From assembly GCA_910587365.1 (NCBI GenBank), contig CAJUKJ010000013.1:1-35789 (forward strand): a DNA stretch of 35,789 nucleotides, in the 5' to 3' direction. This document shows positions 1 to 6,814 of this stretch, piece by piece. Source of the stretch: an uncultured Christensenellaceae bacterium (GTDB lineage: Bacteria > Bacillota > Clostridia > Christensenellales > Borkfalkiaceae). The position numbers and the translations under genes were made by a program. Every line of letters begins with the position of its first letter. Positions within the stretch are counted from its first letter, which is position 1. The notes below the pieces were generated by a model, which made no database searches, was not told the DNA's origin, and worked only from the letters and a program-made list of their open reading frames with translations.

Positions 1-65
1 CAACTGGATAGAGCGTTGGTCTACGGAACCAAAGGCTAGGGATTCGAATTCCTTATGGCGCACCA
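1..65 (+). tRNA. tRNA-Arg(ACG), 3' part
   Basis: The window opens inside the D-arm. The anticodon stem is TTGGT/ACCAA around a 7-base loop CTACGGA, which gives anticodon ACG (Arg, CGU codons). A T-arm follows, AGGGA-TTCGAAT-TCCTT, with one G-T pair. The 3' acceptor strand is ATGGCGC, then discriminator A62 and an encoded CCA at 63-65. The 5' acceptor strand lies outside the window. The accessory island begins directly downstream, as is common at tRNA 3' ends. Confidence 0.93.
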
Positions 66-67
66 CA

Positions 68-108
68 CGCAACCTTATTCGAATACTGTCGGATAAGGTT
101 GTGTTTTT
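68..108 (+). terminator. terminator of the tRNA-Arg, also island left flank
   Basis: An 11-bp stem pairs 70-80 with 91-101, with a 10-base loop and a T-rich tail (104-108). It lies 4 bases after the tRNA CCA, so it is the likely tRNA terminator. The first 20 bases (68-87) recur in inverted orientation at 6675-6694 with one mismatch. Confidence 0.75.
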
Positions 109-121
109 CTATAATTAAAAA

Positions 122-143
122 AGCCGAACAGATAAGTTCGACT
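122..143 (-). terminator. terminator of the R-M operon
   Basis: An 8-bp stem (122-129 with 136-143, one G-T pair) is followed on the minus strand by a run of T (A-rich 111-121 on plus). It lies just past the stop of the last leftward gene at 152. Confidence 0.75.
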
Positions 144-151
144 TATTACTT

Positions 152-733
152 TCAATAAAATTTTTCGTAGCATTCTAACAGCTTTTTATCAATGCTATAA
201 TTTGAATAATACTTATCTAATTTATGCTTGTTATAAAACCATTCCCAAGATTTTTCACCTTGATGGACTAATTCTATATCTTCTTCGATACTTTGAATTA
301 GCAAGTCTTTTTTCTTAATTTTACTTAATTCTACTGCTATCAAAGTACGATTAGTTTTTTTATTTTCATTTATTAACTGAATGATATTATTAACAGCTAT
401 TTCATCATTTTTGGAAGCGTTAATTTCTTTTAATATCTCGCTTTGTTGTGATTTATAAATTAAATCTTTAAGGAATAAAAAACCGTCATTCCCATAATCT
501 AAAATTAACCACGCAAAATTACCATTTTCTGTAAAGTCAGTTAATCCCCCAACTAAATATCCGTACACCAACAGGTTATAATATAGTGCATTATGAAAAC
601 TATCACTATTTTTTATGTTAGGGCATTCGGTTATTAAATCTGCAAGTCCACTTATAGCATTGCTTAATTTTTCTATTGTCCACGAAGCAAAATTTCTACA
701 ATCCCCGTCTCTAATTATTTTTAAATCGTCCAT
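152..733 (-). CDS. hypothetical protein, third gene of the R-M operon
   Basis: I do not recognise this 193-aa protein. It has no signal peptide and no obvious membrane segment. Residues 85-145 are rich in Lys, Glu, Asn and Ile and probably helical. The C-terminal third is aromatic-rich, with EKSWEWFYNKHKL and several Tyr. The start ATG is 15 bases after the nuclease stop, with an AAAGG site about 7 bases upstream, so it is probably co-transcribed and translationally linked with the nuclease. A terminator follows at once, making it the last gene of the operon. Its position suggests an accessory R-M subunit or a defence-linked passenger, but that is inference from context only. It shares the AT-rich composition of the two R-M genes. 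Confidence 0.7.
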   Translation of the reverse strand: MDDLKIIRDGDCRNFASWTIEKLSNAISGLADLITECPNIKNSDSFHNALYYNLLVYGYLVGGLTDFTENGNFAWLILDYGNDGFLFLKDLIYKSQQSEILKEINASKNDEIAVNNIIQLINENKKTNRTLIAVELSKIKKKDLLIQSIEEDIELVHQGEKSWEWFYNKHKLDKYYSNYSIDKKLLECYEKFY

Positions 734-748
734 ATTTTAACCTTTGAT

Positions 749-1459
749 TTACAAGCTCTTTATTGCGTGTACAACCTTATCAATAAATTTATCATAGTCG
801 TTATACACAATAGTGCTACCAAAATTGAAACTTAATGCGGACATTGTCATATCAAAATCATTATTTGAGTAATAATCTACATAGGTTTGCCTATTTGATA
901 TTTTTGCATTAGAATTCTTATCTTGAATATGAACGATAAATACAAGCGTTTTATTCGGCGTATGCAAGTATGTATCAATATTATCATTTGATAGCTTAAT
1001 ATATTTGTTTAAATTATGTTCGCTGATAGTTTCCCATTTTGAAATACTACCGTCTTTATCAAAATAGGGTATTTTATCGGGAATTATAAAAATCTGAAAA
1101 TACGGAATTTTAGCACAACGTATATTTGCCGTTTCGCCGAGCATATTTTCAAAGTAATTATTTGAGTTTTGCGAGTAATTGCTCATTACATATTTAACGG
1201 CTATGCCAGCAATAGGTTGATTATTTTCAGTAATAGTAATATCAACTGCTTTGTCAACATATCGTCCGTAGATTTTATGTTCTTTGCCTATTCCATAACC
1301 CAAAGAATAAACAGAGTATGTATTATTATTCAAACGTTCTTGTAAATCTTCCGAAATTGCGCCGTGTAAAATGCCTAATTTTTTATTGCTTCTTGCGCCT
1401 GTTTGCAAGTAAGTAATAAACGACTTTTTAAGAATAGCTAAAAATTGAGAATTGTTCAT
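749..1459 (-). CDS. probable type II restriction endonuclease
   Basis: This 236-aa protein follows an N6-adenine methyltransferase in the same operon and overlaps its end by 32 bases. I chose the ATG at 1459 (product starting MNNSQFLAIL) because an AAAGGA site lies upstream; a longer reading from 1495 would run further into the methyltransferase. The centre has a PD-(D/E)XK-like layout: an Asp near residue 73 (AVDITITENN), then about 14 residues later a beta strand GIAVK with Lys near 89. The usual acidic residue of the ExK half-motif is Ala here, and Glu residues in the next helix (NYFENMLGE) could compensate. The call rests on context plus this motif; sequence specificity cannot be read from the gene. 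Confidence 0.7.
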   Translation of the reverse strand: MNNSQFLAILKKSFITYLQTGARSNKKLGILHGAISEDLQERLNNNTYSVYSLGYGIGKEHKIYGRYVDKAVDITITENNQPIAGIAVKYVMSNYSQNSNNYFENMLGETANIRCAKIPYFQIFIIPDKIPYFDKDGSISKWETISEHNLNKYIKLSNDNIDTYLHTPNKTLVFIVHIQDKNSNAKISNRQTYVDYYSNNDFDMTMSALSFNFGSTIVYNDYDKFIDKVVHAIKSL

Positions 1460-2897
1460 TTTCAAATCCGTTCCTTTGTGAGTATTTATATTCAAGATAA
1501 TTCTTTAAATCTTTTGATGAAAAAGTATAATAACCACCGTTCTTATATTTGCCAAGTAGTGAAACATAAGAAACAAAATCTTCGCTAAATAACATATCAC
1601 GCAATGTGTTTTCTTCAATTTCGGTTAAGATATAAAGACCACTATATACACCTACGCCTTTATCACATTTAATTAGTTTTAAATCCGATTGTGTTTTTAA
1701 TAAAGCGTTGATTGAATATTTACACCGATAGACATCGTTTATGCCTTGCGTTCGCCCAAAGCCATACCAACCGCTATTTCTTTCCAAACTGCGCTTTAAC
1801 AACAATTCTTTATAAGTTTCCAAATACAATTTTAAGGAAGAATTAGCGGTTAATTCTTCATAAGAAACAAGCCTACCGTTTTTATAAGGAAATAAGCATT
1901 TATATTGTTTCCCCGTTGATGCCTTAACTATAGGTATTGTAAATTCGTCAAAATCAAAATTCCCTATAAAAAAGCTGTCTGCAAGAGTAGCAAAACCGTT
2001 TTTAACAGCAAAATGGTCTTTTGCAATATTTAAAGTCAAAATATTCTTTAATTCTTGCAACTTGTTTTTCTCGGCAAAATAGAAATTATCGCAGATATAA
2101 TAATCTTCAACGCTTAATGTATCGACATAGTAAGGAAAATTATTTTTATCTTCAAACTGATAATAATCGGTTGTGTTTTGTTGGCGATTATTTTTTAATA
2201 TTGCGATAGTCGTATAAGTGGTTGCGGTAAATGCTTGAAAATGTTTTAAATCAACGATTTTATCAAGCAGATTATTTTTAACCAAATGTAACCGCATATA
2301 TTTTCCTGCAAGACTATTGAAAAACGAACTCGGCGTTATATAACCCAAAATACCGTTTTCATTAAGCATTTTTAAACCGATTTCATAAAATACGATATAT
2401 AAATCGGTCATACCGTTTTGAGCGAAAGAAAACTTTTTAATACAGTCAAAAGAACTACCTAAATTATGAACTCTGACGTAAGGCGGATTTCCTAAAACAA
2501 AGTCCATTTTCCCGTTATATTTATCTATGGTCAAAGTATCGGCGCAGTTTATATCCCAATTAACATTGTTTAAGCCGAACTGCCTAATTGTGCTATTTAA
2601 ATTATCAATACACTTTTTGCTTTCTATTTCGTCTATTTCAATACCGTGAATATAAGTAGATAATTCTTCGGACAATATTTGCAGGTCAGTACTATTCTTT
2701 AAAAATTCATTGCAATATCTATTAACAATAGCAACCAAAAATGCGCCATCACCGCAACTATTGTCAATGGCGTGCTTTTTTAAAATCGTCTGTCCGTAAT
2801 AGCTTGACAAATCAAGAACATTATTGACGATAAATTCAGGCGTATAAAAACGCCCATTCAATTTTTCTTCTGATAATGCTATTGCTTCTGCTTTCAT
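1428..2897 (-). CDS. N6-adenine DNA methyltransferase of a type II R-M system
   Basis: This 489-aa protein has the gamma-class (TaqI/Eco57I-like) amino-methyltransferase order. Motif X GRFYTPEFIV is at about residues 15-24, the SAM-binding motif I DNSCGDGAFL at 45-54, and the catalytic motif IV NPPY at 137-140. The remaining roughly 300 residues fit a target-recognition domain. It would methylate adenine in the host copy of the site cut by the downstream nuclease. It is the first gene of the leftward operon. A promoter lies so close that the mRNA leader is only about 6 bases, and no Shine-Dalgarno site is visible. The methyltransferase is therefore translated first, which suits safe establishment in a new host. 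The family call is firm; the recognition site is unknown. Confidence 0.93.
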   Translation of the reverse strand: MKAEAIALSEEKLNGRFYTPEFIVNNVLDLSSYYGQTILKKHAIDNSCGDGAFLVAIVNRYCNEFLKNSTDLQILSEELSTYIHGIEIDEIESKKCIDNLNSTIRQFGLNNVNWDINCADTLTIDKYNGKMDFVLGNPPYVRVHNLGSSFDCIKKFSFAQNGMTDLYIVFYEIGLKMLNENGILGYITPSSFFNSLAGKYMRLHLVKNNLLDKIVDLKHFQAFTATTYTTIAILKNNRQQNTTDYYQFEDKNNFPYYVDTLSVEDYYICDNFYFAEKNKLQELKNILTLNIAKDHFAVKNGFATLADSFFIGNFDFDEFTIPIVKASTGKQYKCLFPYKNGRLVSYEELTANSSLKLYLETYKELLLKRSLERNSGWYGFGRTQGINDVYRCKYSINALLKTQSDLKLIKCDKGVGVYSGLYILTEIEENTLRDMLFSEDFVSYVSLLGKYKNGGYYTFSSKDLKNYLEYKYSQRNGFENEQFSIFSYS

Positions 2898-2909
2898 ATA
2901 TACAAAATT

Positions 2910-2938
2910 ATTATATCATACGCAAACTTTTTTAGCAA
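2910..2938 (-). promoter_or_regulatory. promoter of the R-M operon
   Basis: On the minus strand the -35 TTGCTA (2938-2933) and -10 TATAAT (2915-2910) are separated by 17 bases. The ATG is 12 bases after the -10, so the predicted 5' leader is only about 6 bases and holds no ribosome site. Confidence 0.75.
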
Positions 2939-2982
2939 TAGTTTAAACAGCTCAAAATAAGCTCAATTTCAAATTTGGCACT

Positions 2983-3041
2983 GTGGCGGGTGCTTGAATA
3001 AACGAGCGCGCGGCTACGCCGCGCGTTCAAGCACCCGCCAC
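2983..3041. repeat. large two-stage hairpin in the island non-coding zone
   Basis: A perfect 16-bp arm pair (2983-2998 with 3026-3041) encloses a second perfect 8-bp GC-only stem (3007-3014 with 3018-3025) and a TAC loop, with an 8-base one-sided bulge. It is not followed by a T-run, so it is unlikely to be a simple terminator. A single-strand or double-strand origin of a rolling-circle replicon, or a structured RNA, would fit. The gap 2898-3663 holds this hairpin, the next hairpin, two terminators, a promoter and a leader RNA, but no convincing gene. Confidence 0.8.
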
Positions 3042-3070
3042 AAAAGAAAACAACCGAATAAAAAGAAAGC

Positions 3071-3150
3071 TATGAACGCCGCACGAAAGGGGCGTTTGCG
3101 CTAAACCGCTTGCAAATCGCCCCCTTCTTCGTGCGGCGGCGTAATTCATA
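3071..3150. repeat. second large imperfect hairpin
   Basis: Nested complementary blocks pair TATGAA (3071) with TTCATA (3145-3150), CGCCGCACGAA with TTCGTGCGGCG, and GGGGCG with CGCCCC. Small internal loops separate them and the apex is A-rich. It directly precedes a plus-strand terminator. Its role is unknown; the setting suggests a replication-origin structure or a structured transcript. Confidence 0.7.
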
Positions 3151-3186
3151 ACCTTATACTTTTTAGTATGGGGTTGTTTTTTCTTT
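3151..3186 (+). terminator. intrinsic terminator with AACCT...GGTT arms
   Basis: An 11-bp stem (AACCTTATACT pairing with AGTATGGGGTT, two G-T pairs) is followed by a long T-run. It shares its left arm and apex with the hairpin at 6651-6692. No plus-strand gene lies upstream, which implies a non-coding transcript or insulation of the region. Confidence 0.7.
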
Positions 3187-3333
3187 TAACGGCGGCGCGC
3201 CCAGCTTTTCACTGCTTGCGACAATGCTTTGCAAAATTCCGCATATACTGTCATAATTTTCAGCGTTCAGCGATGTAAACTGTTTTTTGCAAGATTTTTT
3301 CGCAAAAAAATTTAAAATTATGTATACAAATGT

Positions 3334-3362
3334 TTGACTTTATAAATCTTTGGTTATATAAT
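3334..3362 (+). promoter_or_regulatory. promoter of the rep leader RNA
   Basis: The -35 TTGACT (3334-3339) and a consensus -10 TATAAT (3357-3362) are 17 bases apart. Transcription should start near 3369. It is the only strong promoter seen upstream of the 47-aa ORF and rep. Confidence 0.85.
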
Positions 3363-3368
3363 ACTTGC

Positions 3369-3630
3369 ACGCACAAAAAAAGTGCGGTTACAACTTAATA
3401 TGAGTAACTGCGTCAATAGGAAATCTATTGTGCAGCTAAAACAGCATACCAGTGTATAGTTTAAGGTGCGAAGTAGCGATTGAGTGAAAAGCCGGCTCAC
3501 CCCCAACACAAAGAAAAGGTGCAGAGTTGCGTTTTGATAAGAGAGAAGATAGCACACTCTTATTCAACGGGCGATGTACAAAGTTTTATGAGATTAAGTT
3601 CTCGTAAGATTTTGTACATCGCCCTTTTTT
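3369..3630 (+). ncRNA. structured leader RNA ending in its own terminator, upstream of rep
   Basis: This is a 260-base stretch between a strong promoter and an intrinsic terminator, with no credible ORF. Visible stems are CGCAC/GTGCG (3370-3374 with 3382-3386), GCGGTTAC/GTAACTGC (3384-3391 with 3404-3411, one G-U), CAATAG/CTATTG (3414-3419 with 3425-3430), and the long terminator stem. The first two stems share bases 3384-3386 and so cannot form together. It could be an attenuator leader controlling rep copy number, a free small RNA, or part of the replication origin. I do not match it to a known RNA family. Confidence 0.6.
3569..3630 (+). terminator. terminator/attenuator before the rep operon
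   Basis: A perfect 14-bp stem (3569-3582 with 3611-3624) has a further inner stem TTATGAG/CTCGTAA and six T at 3625-3630. It lies between the promoter at 3334 and the rep genes, so rep is expressed only by read-through or from another promoter. Confidence 0.88.
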
Positions 3631-3663
3631 CGTGCAAATTTTTTCGATTTGGAGGACGGAAAT

Positions 3664-3807
3664 TTGCAGGGAAACAAAACACAACAATTAGAAGTTATCA
3701 CTATCGGAAAACCCGACATTCGGGCATTGACCGAAAGCGAGCGCGCAGCTTTTTTTGAAACGCTTTTAGCAAGGCTTAAAGAGCTGAAACAACAAAACGG
3801 AAATTAA
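3664..3807 (+). CDS. 47-aa hypothetical protein upstream of rep (TTG start)
   Basis: The small ORF begins with TTG, with a strong GGAGGA site 7 bases upstream, and ends 13 bases before rep. The product is mostly hydrophilic: MQGNKTQQLEV, then a segment ending in a predicted amphipathic helix (SERAAFFETLLARLKELK). No domain is recognised. Strong ribosome site, tight spacing to rep and a normal coding appearance support it as real. It sits after the attenuator, so it would be expressed with rep. A small regulator or accessory replication protein is possible, but that is inference. Confidence 0.65.
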   Translation: MQGNKTQQLEVITIGKPDIRALTESERAAFFETLLARLKELKQQNGN

Positions 3808-3820
3808 GGGGGAAAATGAT

Positions 3821-4732
3821 ATGCCATATATAGGAACAAAAGTGTATTCAGACGGCGGACATTATATCGCCATACCACTCGAAAACTTTCCGAGCAAACA
3901 GCGTAAACGGAAAAAGCCAAAACCTACTACTACACCAAAGACGGACGGAACACCACCTACTACGCCGAAAGACAAATTTGAAACGGCGTACAAGGAAAGC
4001 CAAAGCCTACCCAAGCGAGAGCGGAAAAAGTATATTGCCGACAAGCTGAAAGCCGAGTTTAAAACCGCAGAGCAAGTAAAGGAATTTGTAGAAAGCAATA
4101 TCGAGCGCAAGAAAAACAACGCTTATAAACGCTATACAAGACTATGGCGCAAAGTGCATTTACAAAAAGAATGGAATTATTTTGTAACCTTTACCTATTC
4201 GGACGAACAACATACCGAAGAAACCTTTAAGAAGAGGTTGCGGAACGCACTCAAACACGCCGTAAACCGTAACGGTTGGAAGTATATCGGCGTATGGGAA
4301 CACAGTCCAGAGAAACAACGCCTACACTTTCACGGCATATTCTATATACCCGAAAACGCTATGATAGGCGAAATTGTGGAAGTTAAAGATTACAGCACAA
4401 AAAGCCACCGTATGCAGACAACATACCAAAATACCCACTTTCTAAAAGAGTTCGGGCGCAACGATTTTAAGGCAATAGATATTCCTAACGATATATCGCA
4501 GTCCGTTAAATACTTACTCAAATATATCGAGAAGTCGGGTGAAAAACTTGTTTACGGCGGTAAACTACCTACCTACTTCAAGAGCGATATTTTGGACGAA
4601 GATATAGCTTGCGGTTTTGGTGTGGACGAAAAGAAGTTACTACTGTTTGACAATTTTGAATGTATAGACGAGGGCGTACTTATGGGCAAAGTAAGTCCCG
4701 AAGTTATAGAGCAAATGCCCAAAGCCAATTAA
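3821..4732 (+). CDS. rolling-circle replication initiator (HUH endonuclease Rep)
   Basis: This 303-aa protein nicks DNA and stays covalently bound to start rolling-circle replication. A Lys/Pro/Thr-rich tail (about residues 25-50) precedes the catalytic domain. Motif 1 is FVTFTYSDE (121-129). Motif 2 is the metal-binding HUH motif in RLHFHGIFY (His169, His171). Motif 3 is VKYLLKYIEKS, with candidate nucleophiles Tyr231 and Tyr235 around Lys234. No helicase domain is present, so a host helicase would be needed. The start ATG has an AAGGGGG site 8-9 bases upstream. It lies between an attenuator-like leader and a serine recombinase and is flanked by large hairpins that could be its origin. It resembles Rep proteins of small plasmids and integrated elements of Firmicutes. 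Confidence 0.88.
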   Translation: MPYIGTKVYSDGGHYIAIPLENFPSKQRKRKKPKPTTTPKTDGTPPTTPKDKFETAYKESQSLPKRERKKYIADKLKAEFKTAEQVKEFVESNIERKKNNAYKRYTRLWRKVHLQKEWNYFVTFTYSDEQHTEETFKKRLRNALKHAVNRNGWKYIGVWEHSPEKQRLHFHGIFYIPENAMIGEIVEVKDYSTKSHRMQTTYQNTHFLKEFGRNDFKAIDIPNDISQSVKYLLKYIEKSGEKLVYGGKLPTYFKSDILDEDIACGFGVDEKKLLLFDNFECIDEGVLMGKVSPEVIEQMPKAN

Positions 4733-4775
4733 ATATTTTGTCTATCGACCGGCGGAGCGTAAACGACTTTGTCTG

Positions 4776-4822
4776 CGCCGTCAAGGGTAAAGTGTATTGC
4801 CGTACGGCAACCCTTGACGGCG
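4776..4822. repeat. 13-bp-arm hairpin between rep and the recombinase
   Basis: Perfect arms 4776-4788 and 4810-4822 enclose a loop that itself contains a palindrome around TTGCCGTACGGCAA. No T-run follows on either strand, so it is not a typical terminator. Lying just after rep, it may be a nick site, a single-strand origin or a recombination site. Confidence 0.7.
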
Positions 4823-4927
4823 TAAAAAAGACAACAGTTAAAAAGCGTTTTAACAGCCAAAGCCGTTTGTTCGCCCCTTGTCGAAAGACAAAATAAAAAA
4901 TCTATTTTTAAAGGAGTTTAAAGAACT

Positions 4928-6430
4928 ATGAAAACAGCAGTTATCTATGCAAGATACTCTTGCGATAACCAAACAGAACAAAGCATTGACGGACAGTTGA
5001 GAGTTTGTGAAGAATACGCACAGCGCAACAATATTCTCATACTCAACACTTATATTGACCGAGCTATGACAGGTACTAACGATAACAGACCAGACTTTCA
5101 AAAAATGCTTAAAGACAGCGCACGCAAAGAATGGAATTATGTGCTTGTATATAAGTTAGACCGTTTCAGCCGTAATAAGTATGAAACGGCAATACATAAA
5201 AAGACTTTAAGAGATAACGGCGTTAAGGTGCTTTCCGCTATGGAAAACATACCCGACACCCCAGAAGGCATTATTCTTGAAAGTTTACTCGAAGGAATGA
5301 ACCAATACTATTCAGCCGAGCTTGCACAAAAGGTTAGTCGTGGAATGAAAGAAACAAGGCGCAAAGGTTTATATCAAGGCGGTGCGGTATTGTACGGTTA
5401 CAAAATTGACGGACGAAAAATCGTAGTTGACGAGAACGATGCCGAAGTAGTCCGCTATATGTACAAACAATATGCAAACGGCGTATTTGTAAGAGATATA
5501 ATCAAAGACTTGACCGAAAAAGGCATTTTATATAAAGGCAAGCCATTCGTTAAAAACAGCGTTTATAATATTCTGCGTAACGAAAAGTATTCGGGTGTAT
5601 ATAAACACGGCGAAGAAGTAATTGATAATATGTATCCGCAAATCGTTCCTACCGACATTTACGAAAAAGTCCGTGCGAAAGTTACTAATAATAAGTACGG
5701 CAAAAAGAGCGTACACATTGATTTTCTGTTACGGCAAAAATTAATATGCGGAAATTGCGGACAGCCTATGCACGGTGAAAGCGGTACAACCAAGAACGGC
5801 ACGAAAATCTATTACTACAAATGCAACGGACGAAAAAAACGTATTAACGATTGCAACAAAGGTATGATACGCAAGGAAGTCATTGAAGATATTGTTATCA
5901 ATACCGCCGTTGAAGAATTAAGCAACCCCGAAAATATGAACTATATTGTAAATGAGCTTTTGCGAATACAAGAAATGCAGTTAAAAGAAAATTCCGTTTT
6001 AAAGGTTTTAACGAAACAGCAAAAGCAGGTTGAAACGGCTATAAACAATATGGTTAATGCCGTTGAGCGTGGTATTATAACTAACGCAACGAGTAAGCGT
6101 TTAAAAGAGCTTGAACAGCAACAAGAACTGTTAGAAAGGCAAATACTTATAGAACGCAGTAAACAAGCCGTACAGTTTAAAGCAAGCGACATCAGAGAGT
6201 TTTACGAGCAAATGTTACACGAGCCGAAAATGCTTATAACATACCTTATAAAGCAAGTAATTTTATTTGACGATAAAATCGAAATACAGTTTAATAGCCC
6301 CATTAGAATTAGTCCCGACAACGAACAGTCGGGGCTGATTTTTTATTCGGAAACTATTGAAATGATAACTTTCAAATGGGCGAATACAAAACCTTATACG
6401 CAGAAAACAGAACTTGTATTGTATATATAA
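4928..6430 (+). CDS. large serine recombinase
   Basis: This 500-aa protein catalyses site-specific integration or excision through a serine nucleophile. The N-terminal resolvase domain (about 1-150) starts AVIYARYSCDNQTEQS, with Ser11 as the likely nucleophile, and contains the conserved YKLDRFSRN. A recombinase domain follows (about 155-265; GAVLYGYKIDGRKI and later RNEKYSGVYKHG). Next is a zinc ribbon, with CGNCGQPMHG and two later Cys (about residues 275-320), then a coiled-coil region (about 340-420). Length and order match large serine integrases of the Tn4451/TndX or phage-integrase type. An AAAGGAG site precedes the ATG. It is probably the enzyme that moves this island. Its att sites could not be recognised. 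Confidence 0.93.
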   Translation: MKTAVIYARYSCDNQTEQSIDGQLRVCEEYAQRNNILILNTYIDRAMTGTNDNRPDFQKMLKDSARKEWNYVLVYKLDRFSRNKYETAIHKKTLRDNGVKVLSAMENIPDTPEGIILESLLEGMNQYYSAELAQKVSRGMKETRRKGLYQGGAVLYGYKIDGRKIVVDENDAEVVRYMYKQYANGVFVRDIIKDLTEKGILYKGKPFVKNSVYNILRNEKYSGVYKHGEEVIDNMYPQIVPTDIYEKVRAKVTNNKYGKKSVHIDFLLRQKLICGNCGQPMHGESGTTKNGTKIYYYKCNGRKKRINDCNKGMIRKEVIEDIVINTAVEELSNPENMNYIVNELLRIQEMQLKENSVLKVLTKQQKQVETAINNMVNAVERGIITNATSKRLKELEQQQELLERQILIERSKQAVQFKASDIREFYEQMLHEPKMLITYLIKQVILFDDKIEIQFNSPIRISPDNEQSGLIFYSETIEMITFKWANTKPYTQKTELVLYI

Positions 6431-6456
6431 AGCCGTAAACCAACGGCTATTTATTC
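6431..6456 (+). terminator. terminator after the recombinase
   Basis: The short hairpin AGCCGT/ACGGCT (6431-6436 with 6443-6448) directly follows the recombinase stop and is followed by a T-rich stretch. Confidence 0.55.
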
Positions 6457-6462
6457 CACAGT

Positions 6463-6601
6463 GCTATTGACTGAAACTTTTCTTGCGGTGTGTATATAGG
6501 CAAATAAGGGCGAAACCCAGCAACCCACTGAGATAAATCTCGGTGGGTTTTGGTTTGCCTTTGGCGTTCGAGCCTAACACACCGCAATTTCAGTCAATAG
6601 C
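6463..6601. repeat. 139-base multi-stem palindromic structure at the island right end
   Basis: Nested arms are perfect 14 bp (6463-6476 with 6588-6601), perfect 11 bp (6483-6493 with 6577-6587), GGCAAA with TTTGCC (6499-6504 with 6554-6559), AAACC with GGTTT, and an 11-bp apical stem with one G-T (6524-6534 with 6537-6547). Such long folded DNA resembles single-strand origins of rolling-circle replicons, but a structured RNA or a recombinase site is also possible. The gap 6431-6814 contains this structure, terminators and the right inverted flank, and no gene. Confidence 0.8.
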
Positions 6602-6650
6602 CTTTTGCGGCATAAACCGCCGTTGCGCTTGATTTTAAGCATAAAGAAAA

Positions 6651-6692
6651 TAACCTAACCCGATACTTTTAGTAAGTATTCGAATTAGGTTG
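6651..6692 (-). terminator. terminator-like hairpin at the island right flank
   Basis: AACCTAA (about 6651-6657) pairs with TTAGGTT (6685-6691), with an inner ATACTT/AAGTAT stem. Read leftwards it is followed by a T-rich stretch. Its 20 bases 6675-6694 are the inverse of 68-87 with one mismatch. Confidence 0.55.
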
Positions 6693-6786
6693 CGTTTGCT
6701 GTGTTAAGATAATAAGTATTAGAATACCTATATTTGCACTAAACCTTATTTTAGCACTGCAGCGGATGCTTTAGTACAACTATAAA

Positions 6787-6808
6787 GGGCTTCCCGAAAG
6801 GGAAGCCT
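6787..6808 (-). terminator. terminator of the V-ATPase operon
   Basis: A 9-bp stem (6787-6795 with 6800-6808, one G-T) has a 4-base loop. Read leftwards it ends in TTTATA. It lies 7 bases after the stop codon of the last V-ATPase gene. Confidence 0.8.
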
Positions 6809-6814
6809 TAATTT

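Larger units (their letters stand above)
68..6694. mobile_element. tRNA-adjacent island with R-M operon, HUH Rep and serine recombinase
   Basis: This block lies between the tRNA-Arg 3' end and the V-ATPase operon. It is visibly more AT-rich than its right-hand neighbour, especially the R-M genes. It contains a type II R-M operon, a rolling-circle-type Rep, a large serine recombinase and several large hairpins, which together suggest a plasmid-like integrative or mobilizable element. The limits are set by 20-bp sequences identical at 19 positions and inverted at the two ends (68-87 and 6675-6694). I found no direct repeat of the tRNA 3' end at the right side, so a classical attL/attR pair is not shown and the true ends are uncertain. 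No relaxase, coupling protein or phage structural gene is present. Confidence 0.6.

Noticed and set aside
3354..3557. A minus-strand ORF over the leader RNA
   Set aside because: Cys/Leu/Phe-rich composition, no ribosome site, and it overlaps the promoter and structured leader.
3480..3758. A 92-codon plus-strand ORF across the rep leader
   Set aside because: It runs through the terminator stem, lacks a convincing ribosome site and overlaps the better-supported 47-aa ORF in another frame.
6431..6814. A direct repeat of the tRNA-Arg 3' end as right attachment site
   Set aside because: No copy of the T-arm/acceptor sequence in the same orientation is visible; only the inverted terminator-like arm is found.
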